A stretch of DNA of 64,000 nucleotides, taken from NCBI RefSeq assembly GCF_025628895.1, contig NZ_JAOTJC010000012.1:294275-358274 (forward strand), written 5' to 3'. Shown here in pieces: positions 8,764 to 18,745 of the stretch; position 1 is the stretch's first letter; every line of letters starts with the position of its first letter. Source of the stretch: Alteromonas salexigens. GTDB taxonomy: Bacteria; Pseudomonadota; Gammaproteobacteria; Enterobacterales; Alteromonadaceae. A program made the translations under genes and the position numbers. The notes below the pieces were generated by a model. That model was not told the origin of the DNA and did not search any database. It saw only the letters and a list, made by a program, of their open reading frames with translations.

Positions 8764-9255
8764 TTATGCAGGCTGTTCGCTTTTGCAGCCTTCCGGGCCA
8801 TGTACATGCCCGTGTTCCAGCTCTTCAGCAGTGGCTTCACGAATATCTACCACTTCAACTTCAAACGTTAATGGCACGCCTGAAAGAGGGTGGTTGCCGT
8901 CTACTACCACGTCATCTTCCGTGGTTTCTACCACGATAACTGACTGGTCACCCTGGGGGGTAGAGGCGCGAAATGACATGCCCACTTCCACTTCCATGCC
9001 TTCAAACATCGACTTAGGTACACGCTGAACCAGCGCATCCACACGATGCCCGTATGCCTTCTCTGGCTCCACGGAAACGGTAAATGCGTCGCCTTTCTCT
9101 TTGCCTTCTAAAGCCTCTTCCAGGCCTTCAATCAGAAAGCGACGACCGTGCAGCACCGTTAAAGGCTCTTTGCCGAATGAGGAGTCTAGCTCGCTGCCAT
9201 CCTCGGCGGAAACCTTATAATGTAATGTAACGACGCTGTCGGAGGTTATTGTCAT
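8764..9255 (-). CDS. slyD: SlyD-type FKBP peptidyl-prolyl isomerase
   Basis: 163 residues. The FKBP core is interrupted by the SlyD insert-in-flap domain (about residues 70-125; AYGHRVDALVQRVP and GNHPLSGVPLTFEVEV flank it). It catalyses prolyl cis-trans isomerisation and acts as a chaperone in the cytoplasm. The tail EHGHVHGPEGC is short but His/Cys-bearing, like the nickel-binding tail of SlyD in much reduced form. The start at 9255 has AGGA upstream at good spacing; a TTG two codons earlier is not needed. Monocistronic, convergent with glnB. Confidence 0.85.
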   Translation of the reverse strand: MTITSDSVVTLHYKVSAEDGSELDSSFGKEPLTVLHGRRFLIEGLEEALEGKEKGDAFTVSVEPEKAYGHRVDALVQRVPKSMFEGMEVEVGMSFRASTPQGDQSVIVVETTEDDVVVDGNHPLSGVPLTFEVEVVDIREATAEELEHGHVHGPEGCKSEQPA

Positions 9256-9303
9256 AATCAATCCTGTTCAATTGGGAGTGCTCGTGCACTCATGAATTTT
9301 AGG

Positions 9304-10299
9304 CTATTTACGCCCTCGAATAGTGCTGCCTTTGTCTTCGACAATAGAATAAGGCAGAGGTTCTGCAGTCACCACATGCTCAGGCGCTTCGGCCAGTCTG
9401 TGGTTATCCTGCGGTTGGGTATCATTTGATAACACCGCCATCAGCCAGGTTTCTTCACCCAGTTGGGCAGCGCGAATAACAGTACCGCCACGGCGCCAGT
9501 TATCACCCACCTGTTTTTCTAGGGTATCATCTACAGCTGCTTTTGTCGCCACGGGGAGCCGGAAGCTAAAGGCAGCACGTTTGTTCTTACCCAGAAAGTG
9601 AGTCCGTGCCACCACTTCCTGGCCCATGTAACAGCCTTTATCAAAATCGATGCCCTTGAGCGCCTGTACATTCATCATCTGGGGCACGAACGCGTTTACG
9701 CTATTGCCGGAGACTGCCGGTATGCCATTGGCAATCTGAACGGCTTCGAATACTTCCGAGCCATACCAGACCACGGCGTCCTGGTCGCGCAGCGGAGCCA
9801 GGACTTTATCAGCTGACCGGCTCAGTAGCCAATACATCGGTGACGCGCCCGGCAGGGCAAATACCACGCTGTCGTCAGTTTGCAGGGTGGTTAGCTCAGC
9901 CTCTGGCAAGCTGCCAAAGTGAGACTGCAACGCGGCTTCTGCTTGCGGACCGTGGAGCAGCCACTGGCCGTAATCTTGCGAAGCGTCAGAAATGTCGACC
10001 TTGGAAAATACGCCGTATTTTTGTAACTGCGCTAACGATTGCGATAACGCGTCACGGTGCATAGTAAGCAACTGCGTCTCCTGATGGCGCAACGCATACA
10101 TCAGTGCCCAGGCTTTACCTTTAAAATCACAGTGGGCAGCGTGTCGCACACTGTTGTGCGCAAACTCTTTGGTGTTGATCGTTAGCTGACCATGGAGGTA
10201 ATCGTCGCGCTGCTCCCCGGTAATGGCGGCCACGCCATAATGCTCAACAGAAATAACCGCGTTTTCAGCAAGCTGCTCCAGACGGGCAAGACGCTCCAT
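9304..10299 (-). CDS. ygfZ: YgfZ folate-binding, Fe-S/tRNA modification protein
   Basis: 331 residues of the GcvT-like YgfZ/IBA57 family. The signature KGCYMGQEVVAR (within DFDKGCYMGQEVVARTHF) holds the conserved cysteine needed for function. YgfZ uses tetrahydrofolate and supports radical-SAM Fe-S enzymes such as MiaB. N-terminal DYLHGQLT and the LHGPQAEAAL segment are also family features. It is divergent from sdhE at 10488, a gene order common to gammaproteobacteria. Confidence 0.92.
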   Translation of the reverse strand: MERLARLEQLAENAVISVEHYGVAAITGEQRDDYLHGQLTINTKEFAHNSVRHAAHCDFKGKAWALMYALRHQETQLLTMHRDALSQSLAQLQKYGVFSKVDISDASQDYGQWLLHGPQAEAALQSHFGSLPEAELTTLQTDDSVVFALPGASPMYWLLSRSADKVLAPLRDQDAVVWYGSEVFEAVQIANGIPAVSGNSVNAFVPQMMNVQALKGIDFDKGCYMGQEVVARTHFLGKNKRAAFSFRLPVATKAAVDDTLEKQVGDNWRRGGTVIRAAQLGEETWLMAVLSNDTQPQDNHRLAEAPEHVVTAEPLPYSIVEDKGSTIRGRK

Positions 10300-10487
10300 A
10301 GTAATCTCCTGACAATGTTTTCAAACCGCAGCTGGTGGTTTTACGTATTCCAGCCTGACTGTGTGAGGACATGGGGGGAGATTCACAGGAAACAAGTGTC
10401 CCGGGCGAAAATCCTGCGAAAAGGACAGTGATTTCCCACACACCCACATGCTATTATTTCGCACGAATTAAAAAGAAGTAGTGATTT

Positions 10488-10739
10488 ATGTTTACACCAA
10501 AACGTTTAGCGAGATTGAGATGGGCCTGTCGTCGGGGCATGCTGGAACTCGACGTCCTGTTACTGCCTTTTGTTAACGAGGCTTTTGAGGATCTTACCTA
10601 TCCACAACAAGAGACTTTCGAGCGACTGCTGACGTGTGACGATCCTGATCTCTACGCCTGGTTCATGGGCCACCAGAAAACCGACGATCCCGAACTTGCT
10701 GAAATGGTGGACATCATCATCCGGCGTGTCAAAGTTTAA
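10488..10739 (+). CDS. sdhE: FAD assembly factor SdhE
   Basis: 83 residues, matching SdhE/YgfY/Sdh5 in size. It promotes covalent flavinylation of succinate dehydrogenase SdhA and fumarate reductase. The RGM motif that contacts the flavoprotein is present in RRGMLELDVLL, together with DPDLYAWFMG. The downstream ygfX-like gene starts inside its 3' end, as in E. coli where ygfY and ygfX are paired. Confidence 0.93.
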   Translation: MFTPKRLARLRWACRRGMLELDVLLLPFVNEAFEDLTYPQQETFERLLTCDDPDLYAWFMGHQKTDDPELAEMVDIIIRRVKV

Positions 10740-11178
10740 CCTTACAGTCACGGCACTCACACCGTACCGCATTGACTTTCTCATTCCTGTGACGGCTTTG
10801 CTGATAGCTACAGTGGCGATGCCTGCCCCCGTCTGGACCTGGCTTTCACCGTGGAGCGCAGCACTAATGCTTGTCGGATTAGGGCTGGTGGCGTGGCAAT
10901 TGCCTTGGCGTCGACACATCACCAGTGAACAATTCAGTGTGGACGGGCGCGGGCTGATAACCCCCACAGCGGTGAACGGCAATCCTGTAGAGCCGGTAAG
11001 TTACGTGCTCAGTCATCAATCCCGGGTTACTGCCCTTGCCGTTTATCTTGAACTGGTTGCGCCGCAGCAGCCGGTGCAGCGAAGATGGTTATTCCGTTCA
11101 CAATGCCACCCCAGAGATTTTCGCAGGCTAACCCGGCTGATCCTAAGTCAGGCGCAATCCGCCAGGGAGACACTATGA
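10726..11178 (+). CDS. ygfX: YgfX-like membrane protein
   Basis: A GTG start at 10726 overlapping the sdhE stop gives 150 residues, close to E. coli YgfX (135). Two hydrophobic segments at about residues 15-55 are followed by a soluble domain ending in RWLFRSQCHPRDFRRLTRL, which resembles the C-terminus of YgfX (formerly CptA, proposed as the toxin partner of SdhE/CptB). An ATG start further upstream inside sdhE would give 180 residues but is less likely. Identification rests on gene position, topology and C-terminal similarity. Confidence 0.7.
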   Translation: MSKFNLTVTALTPYRIDFLIPVTALLIATVAMPAPVWTWLSPWSAALMLVGLGLVAWQLPWRRHITSEQFSVDGRGLITPTAVNGNPVEPVSYVLSHQSRVTALAVYLELVAPQQPVQRRWLFRSQCHPRDFRRLTRLILSQAQSARETL

Positions 11179-12023
11179 TTTCGTTGTATACGCGCGCGCT
11201 ACTCAAGCGCACAGACAAGCGGCCACTGCAGCAATTTAAGCCACCTCCGCTGCCGGGACGGACGTATTCCCGTACGGTAACAATAGATAACGATCACTAT
11301 ACGCGTTATTGCCAGCTGACCCGCTGGCCTGCGTCCTCAGCACTCCACCCCTGTTATCTGCAAACTCTGTCGCTGCCTTTGCAGATGCAGTGTTTGCTTG
11401 ATAAGCGCAGTCCGTTTCCGTTGCTGGGGTTGGTGCATACTAAAAACAGCGTCTCGCAGCGGGCAGTAAACCGCGCTGTGCCACTGGAGCTGCGTGTCCG
11501 TTTCTCTGCTATTCGACAGCACCCCAAAGGGTGGGAGTGCGATGTGCAGGTGAGTGGCTTACAAAGCGGTAGCCAGGTTTATGAGGCCACCAGTACTTAT
11601 CTGACCCGGGTAAAAGCCTCCCATGTGGTGCCCGGCAGGCGCACGACGGATGGCGCGTCGCAGCAACCTCTGGAGCAGGAGCCATTGGCGCGTCTGACGA
11701 TCCCTGCCAGTATTGGACGCCAGTACGCGAGGGTATCAGGTGACTATAATCCAATCCATCTGCATGGGGTCACTGCGAAGCTGTTTGGTTTCAGACAGCC
11801 GATTGCACATGGTATGTGGACATTAGCGCGCAGTTTTGCCGCGTTGCCACAGAATAATCTGGAGGGGAGTGTGCAATTGCAGGCGGTGTTCGAAAAACCG
11901 GTTTTCTTACCGGCCTCAGTTCTTTTGCATAGCAATGAAGATACGCCGGGTAGCTTTACGTTATGGTCTGAAGATGGCAAGCACCGGCATCTGCAAGGCA
12001 GCGTAACGGCGCTGCCTCAGTAA
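11175..12023 (+). CDS. MaoC-like hot-dog dehydratase domain protein
   Basis: 282 residues; ATG overlaps the ygfX stop (ATGA). The C-terminal half has the MaoC/R-specific hydratase signature: ARVSGDYNPIHLHGVTAKLFGF and PIAHGMWTLA, with the Asp and His that form the active site of enoyl-CoA hydratases. The N-terminal half is a second, less conserved hot-dog-like region. It probably hydrates or dehydrates an acyl thioester; the substrate cannot be told. Third gene of sdhE-ygfX-maoC, ending 3 bases before the convergent nadB. Confidence 0.75.
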   Translation: MISLYTRALLKRTDKRPLQQFKPPPLPGRTYSRTVTIDNDHYTRYCQLTRWPASSALHPCYLQTLSLPLQMQCLLDKRSPFPLLGLVHTKNSVSQRAVNRAVPLELRVRFSAIRQHPKGWECDVQVSGLQSGSQVYEATSTYLTRVKASHVVPGRRTTDGASQQPLEQEPLARLTIPASIGRQYARVSGDYNPIHLHGVTAKLFGFRQPIAHGMWTLARSFAALPQNNLEGSVQLQAVFEKPVFLPASVLLHSNEDTPGSFTLWSEDGKHRHLQGSVTALPQ

Positions 12024-12026
12024 AAA

Positions 12027-13688
12027 TCAGGTGGCCAAGGTGCCAGGCTCGGCGAGTTGCCGGGTTTTCGATGGTATGAGAATAGTGGGTTGCGGGTTAT
12101 CGCTGGTTTCCGGGTGATCCAGATTAAAGTGCAACCCCCGGCTTTCTTTGCGTTGCATAGCGCAACGCACAATGAGCTCGGCCACCGTCACCAGATTTCG
12201 AAGTTCAAGCAAGTTGTTGCTTACCCGGAAGTGGGCGTAATATTCTGCAATTTCCTGCTCCAGCAACTGAATGCGACGCAGTGCGCGCTCCAAACGTTTG
12301 TCCGTCCGGACTATACCAACGTAATCCCACATGAATAAACGCAGCTCATGCCAGTTGTGCTGAATAATCACCTCTTCATCAGAGTTGCTTACCTGAGACT
12401 CATCCCAGGGGGCAATTTCTTCATCAGTGGGAGTATCATCCAGACGAGAAAGGATGTGCTCTGCGGCTGAGCTGGCAAAAACCACACATTCCAGCAACGA
12501 GTTTGAGGCCATGCGGTTGGCACCATGCAGTCCTGTATACGCAACTTCGCCCACTGCGTAAACATTATCCAGATCGGTACGGGCATTAAAATCCGTCATG
12601 ACGCCGCCGCAGCTGTAATGTGCGGCTGGCACCACGGGAATGGGTTGGCGGGTGATATCGATACCCAGTGAACGGCATTTTCGATAAATATTCGGAAAAT
12701 GCTTAACGATGAAGTCCGCCGGCTTGTGGCTGATATCAAGATACATGCAATCGGCGCCAAGCCGCTTCATTTCATAGTCTATAGCGCGGGCGACCACGTC
12801 TCGCGGGGCCAGATCGCCACGCTCATCAAAGCGGGTCATAAACGGCGTCCCGTCTTCGTGTACCAGCCGGGCGCCTTCGCCACGCAGCGCTTCGCTAATC
12901 AGAAAATTACGCGCCTGCGGGTGATAAAGGCAGGTAGGATGAAACTGGTTAAATTCCATGTTGGCTACCCGGCACCCCGCGCGCCAGGCCATGGCCACAC
13001 CATCACCGCTCGACACATCCGGGTTAGAGGTGTACTGGTACACTTTACTGCCGCCACCGCTGGCCAGGGTGATGAAGTTTGCTCTGATGACTTCCACGTG
13101 TTCGCGTTGACGGTTCCAAACATAGGCGCCAGTACAACTGCCCTCCCGCGTCTTCGACGGGATCAGGTCAATCGCATTATAGCGCTCGAAAAAGTGAATA
13201 TTAGGATGCGCCGAGACAGCATCATTCAATGTAATTTGTAACGCTTCGCCAGTGGCATCGGCTGCATGTAGAATGCGGCGGTGACTGTGACCCCCTTCGC
13301 GGGTGAGATGATAACGCTGTTCGCCCTTGTCATCGGTTTCGGTATCAAAGGGTACGCCGAAACCAATCAGCCACTCCAGCGATGATTTTGCGCGTTCAGC
13401 TGTGAACCTGACGGCGGCTTCGTCGCACAGCCCTGCGCCGGCTAGCAGGGTATCCTGAACATGGGCGTCAATGGAGTCCTGCTCGTCGAATACCGCAGCA
13501 ATACCACCCTGTGCGTAGCGGGTAGACCCTTCGTTGCGGTCACTTTTGCTAAGCACGATAACCTGACAATGCTGCGCCAGTTTGAGGGCCAGGCTCAAAC
13601 CTGCAGCACCGCTACCGATAATGAGCACGTCACAACGATGTTCAATGGCGCTTGCGGCACCAGAGGGTGAAGGCAACTCTGATTTCAT
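12027..13688 (-). CDS. nadB: L-aspartate oxidase
   Basis: 553 residues (E. coli NadB 540). It oxidises L-aspartate to iminoaspartate with FAD, the first step of de novo NAD synthesis. Motifs: dinucleotide-binding [11 protein letters not shown] near residue 26, [11 protein letters not shown], the substrate loop around HTxxR-type [11 protein letters not shown], and the FAD-binding C-terminal [17 protein letters not shown]. It is divergent from rpoE, the usual gammaproteobacterial order. nadE lies about 4 kb away, so both ends of the NAD pathway are in this window. Confidence 0.96.
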   Translation of the reverse strand: MKSELPSPSGAASAIEHRCDVLIIGSGAAGLSLALKLAQHCQVIVLSKSDRNEGSTRYAQGGIAAVFDEQDSIDAHVQDTLLAGAGLCDEAAVRFTAERAKSSLEWLIGFGVPFDTETDDKGEQRYHLTREGGHSHRRILHAADATGEALQITLNDAVSAHPNIHFFERYNAIDLIPSKTREGSCTGAYVWNRQREHVEVIRANFITLASGGGSKVYQYTSNPDVSSGDGVAMAWRAGCRVANMEFNQFHPTCLYHPQARNFLISEALRGEGARLVHEDGTPFMTRFDERGDLAPRDVVARAIDYEMKRLGADCMYLDISHKPADFIVKHFPNIYRKCRSLGIDITRQPIPVVPAAHYSCGGVMTDFNARTDLDNVYAVGEVAYTGLHGANRMASNSLLECVVFASSAAEHILSRLDDTPTDEEIAPWDESQVSNSDEEVIIQHNWHELRLFMWDYVGIVRTDKRLERALRRIQLLEQEIAEYYAHFRVSNNLLELRNLVTVAELIVRCAMQRKESRGLHFNLDHPETSDNPQPTILIPSKTRQLAEPGTLAT

Positions 13689-13804
13689 GTATTTTTAGCG
13701 TAGTAAGTCGGAGCGAAGATGCAGCAAGTCTAAAGGATGAGTGGTAAAACACAATCGCGAACAGTAGGCTATTACGTTTTTTTTAGAAAAACTGCCCTTA
13801 TATC

Positions 13805-13831
13805 GAACTTTTCAGAAACCGGGCAGTCTAC
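13805..13831 (+). promoter_or_regulatory. Sigma-E-type promoter upstream of rpoE
   Basis: GAACTT (13805-13810), exactly 16 bases, then TCTAC (13827-13831). This fits the sigma-E consensus GGAACTT-N16-TCTNA. It lies 54 bases before the rpoE start and implies that sigma-E drives its own operon. Confidence 0.65.
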
Positions 13832-13884
13832 ACATACGCTTGCGAGAGCTATTGTGTAGTAGACGTTAAGGAGTGATGGCTCGA

Positions 13885-14463
13885 ATGAGCGAGCAAATAA
13901 CCGATCAGCAACTGGTTGAAAAGGTACAGAGTGGCGATAAAAACGCTTTTAATCTTCTGGTAACCCGCTATCAGCACAAGGTAATGCATTTAGTCTCGCG
14001 CTATGTGAAAAATTCTGGTGACGTCGCAGACGTGACTCAGGATGCTTTCATTAAAGCGTATCGCGCATTACCTAACTTTCGTGGTGACAGCGCGTTTTAT
14101 ACCTGGCTATACCGGATCGCAGTAAACAGTGCAAAGAATTACCTGGTCGCGCAGGGCAGAAAGCCGCCGGCCAGTGATGTTGATGCCGATGAAGCCGATT
14201 ATTACGAGGGCAGCGATGCACTGAAAGAGCAATCGACGCCTGAGCGCAGTTTGCTGTCTAATGAAATAGAAGCCACCTTATTCCGCGTGGTGGAAAAGCT
14301 GCCTGATGATTTACGCACAGCAATTACGCTGCGCGAAATTGAAGGGTTAAGTTACGAAGAAATTGCCACTGCCATGGACTGTCCCGTCGGGACTGTCAGG
14401 TCACGGATATTCCGGGCTCGCGAAGCAATTGATAAAGTTATACAACCGCTGTTAGAAAATTGA
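13885..14463 (+). CDS. rpoE: RNA polymerase sigma-E factor (envelope stress)
   Basis: 192 residues (E. coli 191). Region 2 includes YQHKVMHLVSRYV and DVTQDAFIKAYRALPNFRG; region 4 has LRTAITLREIEGLSYEEIA and CPVGTVRSRIFRAREA. It directs transcription of outer-membrane-protein and LPS maintenance genes under envelope stress, and is held by RseA. The start MSEQITDQ is taken by comparison with E. coli; an ATG three codons earlier is closer to the AAGGAG at 13868-13873 and cannot be excluded. Confidence 0.96.
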   Translation: MSEQITDQQLVEKVQSGDKNAFNLLVTRYQHKVMHLVSRYVKNSGDVADVTQDAFIKAYRALPNFRGDSAFYTWLYRIAVNSAKNYLVAQGRKPPASDVDADEADYYEGSDALKEQSTPERSLLSNEIEATLFRVVEKLPDDLRTAITLREIEGLSYEEIATAMDCPVGTVRSRIFRAREAIDKVIQPLLEN

Positions 14464-14537
14464 ACTTTTCGTTTGTGAGGGTTACTAACAGCTGTGTTAG
14501 GGTGGTAAGTGATCAGCATTGATCAGGGTGTGAATAT

Positions 14538-15125
14538 ATGACGCAACAGCAAGAACAATTGTCCGCTTTCATGGACGGTGAAGCACAAGACAATGACATT
14601 ATTGACGTAATTAAGCAGGATGCTGAATTGCGGGCAAAGTGGCAGCGCTACCACGTCATCCGTAGCGGCCTCCGTAAGGAAGCCAGTGTCGCGCCACAAG
14701 TAGACATTACCGCCAGCGTGGCAGCTGCGTTGGAAAATGAGCCTACGATTATGGCGCCGAAGAAGTCCCGGTGGAGCAAAGTACCGGTGCTTGGCAGTGT
14801 CGTGCCGTTTGCCAGACAGACCGGACAATATGCGGTAGCAGCCTCGGTGGCGGCAGCGTTTATCTTAGGCTACCAGCAGTTCAATCAGCCTGAGTTGCCG
14901 AATGAACCGTTTATGACAGCGCCGACTAACCCTCAGGGTGGCATGGCGCCGGTGAGCTTGCAGCAAACCCGTACGCTTCCCAGAAACGATATGGAAGTAA
15001 TGCTGGAGAAAAAGCGCAAGGTGAATGCCCTGATTGCTGATCACGAGCAGCAGGTTAAAATTAAGCAAGCTGAAGAGCAAAGCGAAGAAGCTAAGCAAAA
15101 CAATCAGCCAGAATCTCAGCCATAG
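14538..15125 (+). CDS. rseA: Sigma-E anti-sigma factor RseA
   Basis: 195 residues. The N-terminal cytoplasmic anti-sigma domain begins MTQQQEQLSAFMDGE and includes WQRYHVIRSGLR. A single membrane segment is near residue 100 (YAVAASVAAAFILGY). The periplasmic tail is rich in Gln, Pro and Glu and would be cut by DegS/RseP. It follows rpoE by 74 bases in the order rpoE-rseA-rseB-rseC. Confidence 0.93.
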   Translation: MTQQQEQLSAFMDGEAQDNDIIDVIKQDAELRAKWQRYHVIRSGLRKEASVAPQVDITASVAAALENEPTIMAPKKSRWSKVPVLGSVVPFARQTGQYAVAASVAAAFILGYQQFNQPELPNEPFMTAPTNPQGGMAPVSLQQTRTLPRNDMEVMLEKKRKVNALIADHEQQVKIKQAEEQSEEAKQNNQPESQP

Positions 15126-15135
15126 TAGCGACAGC

Positions 15136-16254
15136 ATGAATTTATGTAGTAACGTACCAGCCACTTCCGGGCTGGTACGTTTGTTTTCAGGAACAAGAAA
15201 GTGCCTGCTGGTGGGCGCAATGATCTGCGCCTTACCCGCCATGGGGCAAGAGTCGTCTGCGCAGCCGGACGTAATCTATACCGAAGAAGATAAGCTCAAC
15301 CAGTCTGATCAAGGTGAAAGTGATGCCCACTCATCCGCTGCCGCTGACGATGAAGCCCCCACCACCACCGGCGACTGGCTTGAACGGTTAACCCAGGCCA
15401 CCCAAAACCTCAATTTTCAGGTCACTTTTGTGCAAAGCCGGGCGGGTCAGGAAACGGTGCCTTACCTGTGGCGGCATGCCGTGGACAAAAACGGTCAATC
15501 CCTCGAGCAACTGAACCTGCAGAACGGGCCGGGCAGGGAGCTAATCCGGGTAGGCAGCGTGGTAAGCATCTTTGAGCCCGATGTGCCGCCGTACAGTTTA
15601 CGGTCAGATTATATTAACGGCCCTATCCCCAGTGAGCTGCTGTATCATCCGGATGCGCTGCGAAAGGGCTATGAGTTTGTGAGCGTGGGCAGGGCGCGGG
15701 TAGCAGGGCGGCCTGCACAGCAAATTAGGATAGTGAGCCGGGATAACAGCCGGTTTAACTACCAATTGTGGCTGGACGAGAAAACCGGCATGTTGCTGAA
15801 GCTGAATATGCTTGACCTGCAAGGGGCATTGTTAGAGCAAATACAGGTGACCTCACTGACAATTACTGACGCGCCACATGCTTACTTTCAGCGGGTAAAT
15901 CAGGCATCGTTGCCGAAGCCAATGGCTATTTCTCCCAGTAAAACCCGGGATCACGCCTGGGAAGTGACCTATTTGCCTACCGGAATGCATGAGGTACGTC
16001 GTGATATCCGTCGGCTGGCTCTGACCGGTCAGGTGGTGGAATACAAGATGTTCAGCGACGGGCTGGTGGATGTCTCGGTTTATGTGCAGCCGGCTGCGGA
16101 TGCACTTGGCTCGGATCTGGTGTTGCGGCATAACCTGAATACGTTTCTCACCCTCACTGACGGAAAAGCACAGGTGACGGTAGTGGGAGAAATTCCACCG
16201 AAAACGGCCGAATCAATTGCCACCTCATTGTCGCTGACCGGAGACACAGAGTGA
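15136..16254 (+). CDS. rseB: Sigma-E regulatory protein RseB
   Basis: 372 residues including a signal peptide (hydrophobic CLLVGAMICALPAMGQ near residues 22-38), so periplasmic. RseB binds the RseA periplasmic domain and senses lipopolysaccharide or lipoproteins. Two LolA/VioE-like domains are expected: the first with NFQVTFVQSRAGQE and LRSDYINGPIPSELL, the second from about residue 265 with WEVTYLPTGMHEV and FSDGLVDVSVYV. A Ser/Asp/Glu-rich linker after the signal peptide is longer than in E. coli RseB. Confidence 0.92.
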   Translation: MNLCSNVPATSGLVRLFSGTRKCLLVGAMICALPAMGQESSAQPDVIYTEEDKLNQSDQGESDAHSSAAADDEAPTTTGDWLERLTQATQNLNFQVTFVQSRAGQETVPYLWRHAVDKNGQSLEQLNLQNGPGRELIRVGSVVSIFEPDVPPYSLRSDYINGPIPSELLYHPDALRKGYEFVSVGRARVAGRPAQQIRIVSRDNSRFNYQLWLDEKTGMLLKLNMLDLQGALLEQIQVTSLTITDAPHAYFQRVNQASLPKPMAISPSKTRDHAWEVTYLPTGMHEVRRDIRRLALTGQVVEYKMFSDGLVDVSVYVQPAADALGSDLVLRHNLNTFLTLTDGKAQVTVVGEIPPKTAESIATSLSLTGDTE

Positions 16255-16724
16255 TTACTGAGACGGCCACAGTGGTGCAGGTGGATGAAGACCGGGTCGT
16301 GGTAGAAGCCGCGATCAAAACCACCTGCTCCAGTTGTCAGGCGCAATCAGACTGTGGCACCGGCGCCATTTCCCGGGCGCTGGCGCCTAAAGTGCAGCAA
16401 CTTAGTTTGCGCTCACCTATGCCGGTGAAAGTAGGTGATAAGGTTCAGGTCGGTATTCCGGAAGCCGGCATCGTCAGTGCCTCGGCACTGCTTTACTTAT
16501 TGCCGTTGGTTATGTTTATTGCCAGCGCCGTGCTCTTCAGTGCGGTGTTGCCCGCCATGGGACTGGTCAGCGAACTGTGGGTGTTACTCGGGAGCGTGCT
16601 GGTCACCCTCGCAGGCTTTGTGGCGTTATCCGGCTGGATTAAAAAGCTCGACAGCCGTCGTTTCGAGCCAGTATTGCTGGCGAAATCTCAACCCGCTATG
16701 TCCCCCGACAAGCCTGTGGTGTAA
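16251..16724 (+). CDS. rseC: Sigma-E regulator RseC (SoxR-reducing family)
   Basis: 157 residues from a GTG that overlaps the rseB stop (GTGA). Two membrane segments lie near residues 80-120. The N-terminal cysteine group CSSCQAQSDCG (residues about 25-35) is the mark of the RseC/RsxC-associated family. RseC is a positive modulator of sigma-E in E. coli and related proteins are linked to SoxR reduction. Last gene of the rpoE operon; lepA starts 224 bases on. Confidence 0.92.
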   Translation: MITETATVVQVDEDRVVVEAAIKTTCSSCQAQSDCGTGAISRALAPKVQQLSLRSPMPVKVGDKVQVGIPEAGIVSASALLYLLPLVMFIASAVLFSAVLPAMGLVSELWVLLGSVLVTLAGFVALSGWIKKLDSRRFEPVLLAKSQPAMSPDKPVV

Positions 16725-16948
16725 GGGTTAATCCTCGGCGCTGAATGCTACGCCTGGCAATATTTCTCTGCTGTACATTTGCCGCCTTTCGGCGGACTTC
16801 ATTCGCTTTTCCGGTAAGAAATGGGTAAAATCCGCTCGCGCTGCGGGGTGACGTGGAACGACGTTTCCTTCCCCGGGTGATCACCCTCTGTGCAGACAGA
16901 GTAAAAAGTAAGTTTAACGATAATTTTTTGCAGGTAATTTCCAGCATT

Positions 16949-18745
16949 ATGCAACATTCGCACATTCGTAATTTCAGTATCATTGCTCACATCGACCACG
17001 GTAAATCAACGTTGTCAGACCGCCTTATTCAACATTGTGGAGGGCTGACCGAGCGTGAGATGGCCGAGCAGGTACTCGACTCCATGGATCTCGAGAGAGA
17101 GCGGGGAATTACGATTAAGGCGCAGAGTGTCACGCTGAACTATACCGCCCGTAACGGCGAAACCTATCAGCTTAACTTCATTGATACCCCCGGACACGTG
17201 GATTTTACCTATGAAGTGTCGCGCTCGCTGGCGGCCTGTGAAGGTGCGCTGCTGGTAGTAGACGCCGGACAGGGCGTAGAAGCGCAAACCCTGGCAAACT
17301 GCTATACCGCTATCGATATGGATATGGAAGTAGTGCCAATCCTGAACAAAATCGATTTGCCGCAGGCAGAACCCGATCGGGTCGCTGAAGAAATTGAAGA
17401 CATTGTAGGCATTGACGCCTTGGAGGCCGTGCGCTGTTCTGCTAAGACCGGTGTGGGTATCGAAGATGTGCTTGAAGTCATTGTTAACAAAATTCCGCCG
17501 CCAGAAGGCGACCGTGAGGCCCCGCTGCGGGCACTCATTGTTGACTCCTGGTTTGATAACTATCAGGGCGTAGTGTCGCTGGTACGTATCATGGAAGGTG
17601 AGCTCAACGTAAAAGACAAAATTCAGATCATGTCGAATGGCCAGACGCACCAGGCCGACAAAGTCGGAATCTTTACCCCGAAACCCGTTGAAACCGGCAC
17701 GCTACGGGCCGGAGAAGTGGGCTTTGTGATTGCCGGCATTAAAGATATTCAGGGCGCCCCGGTAGGTGACACGATTACGCTGGCCAAAAAGCCGGCCGAA
17801 AAAATGTTGCCAGGCTTTAAAAAAGTGAAGCCGCAGGTTTATGCCGGCGTGTTCCCAATCAGCTCGGATGACTACGAAGACTTCCGTGACGCCCTGGCAA
17901 AACTTAGCCTGAATGATGCCTCGCTGTTCTATGAACCAGAAAGTTCAGCCGCGCTGGGTTTTGGGTTCCGTATTGGTTTTCTGGGTATGCTGCACATGGA
18001 AATTATCCAGGAGCGACTGGAACGTGAATACGATCTTGGTCTGATCACCACGGCGCCTACGGTAATTTATGAAGTAGTGACGACCAAGGGAGAGACACTG
18101 AGTGTAGATAACCCGTCTAAACTGCCGCCGGTGAATGATATTGAAGAAATTCATGAGCCAATGGTAGAGGCTAACATTCTGGTACCGCAGGAATTTCTGG
18201 GCAATGTCATTACCTTGTGTGTGGACAAACGCGGAATGCAGACGAACATGGCCTACCACGGTAAACAGGTGGCGGTCACTTATGAACTGCCTATGGCAGA
18301 AGTGGTCATGGACTTTTTTGACCGCCTGAAGTCTACCAGTCGCGGGTTCGCTTCGCTGGACTATAATTTTAAACGCTTCCAGGCATCAGACATGGTGCGG
18401 GTAGATATTTTAATCAATGGCGAGCGGGTTGACGCGCTGGCCATCATCACCCACCGCGACCAGGCCCAGACCCGTGGCCGCGAGCTGGTGGATAAGCTAC
18501 GCGAGCTGATCCCACGGCAGATGTTTGATATTGCGATTCAGGCGGCCATTGGTAACCATGTGGTGGCGCGGAGTACGGTGAAGCAGCTAAGGAAAAACGT
18601 TATTGCCAAATGTTATGGCGGTGACGTGAGCCGGAAGAAAAAGCTATTGCAAAAGCAAAAGGAAGGGAAAAAGCGCATGAAGCAAATTGGTAACGTTGAA
18701 TTGCCACAGGACGCGTTCCTGGCCGTATTGAAGGTAGGCAAGTAA
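16949..18745 (+). CDS. lepA: Elongation factor 4 (EF4/LepA GTPase)
   Basis: 598 residues (E. coli 599). G motifs: AHIDHGKST (G1), GITIKAQS (G2), DTPGHVDF (G3), NKIDLP (G4), followed by the EF-G-like domains and the LepA-specific C-terminal domain ([20 protein letters not shown]). It acts on the ribosome in translation initiation and elongation fidelity. The start ATG at 16949 matches family length; a 32-codon upstream extension was rejected. lepB starts on its stop (TAATG). Confidence 0.97.
   Translation: MQHSHIRNFSIIAHIDHGKSTLSDRLIQHCGGLTEREMAEQVLDSMDLERERGITIKAQSVTLNYTARNGETYQLNFIDTPGHVDFTYEVSRSLAACEGALLVVDAGQGVEAQTLANCYTAIDMDMEVVPILNKIDLPQAEPDRVAEEIEDIVGIDALEAVRCSAKTGVGIEDVLEVIVNKIPPPEGDREAPLRALIVDSWFDNYQGVVSLVRIMEGELNVKDKIQIMSNGQTHQADKVGIFTPKPVETGTLRAGEVGFVIAGIKDIQGAPVGDTITLAKKPAEKMLPGFKKVKPQVYAGVFPISSDDYEDFRDALAKLSLNDASLFYEPESSAALGFGFRIGFLGMLHMEIIQERLEREYDLGLITTAPTVIYEVVTTKGETLSVDNPSKLPPVNDIEEIHEPMVEANILVPQEFLGNVITLCVDKRGMQTNMAYHGKQVAVTYELPMAEVVMDFFDRLKSTSRGFASLDYNFKRFQASDMVRVDILINGERVDALAIITHRDQAQTRGRELVDKLRELIPRQMFDIAIQAAIGNHVVARSTVKQLRKNVIAKCYGGDVSRKKKLLQKQKEGKKRMKQIGNVELPQDAFLAVLKVGK

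Noticed and set aside
17015..17650. 211-codon open frame opposite lepA
   Set aside because: Antisense to an intact conserved gene, no motif.
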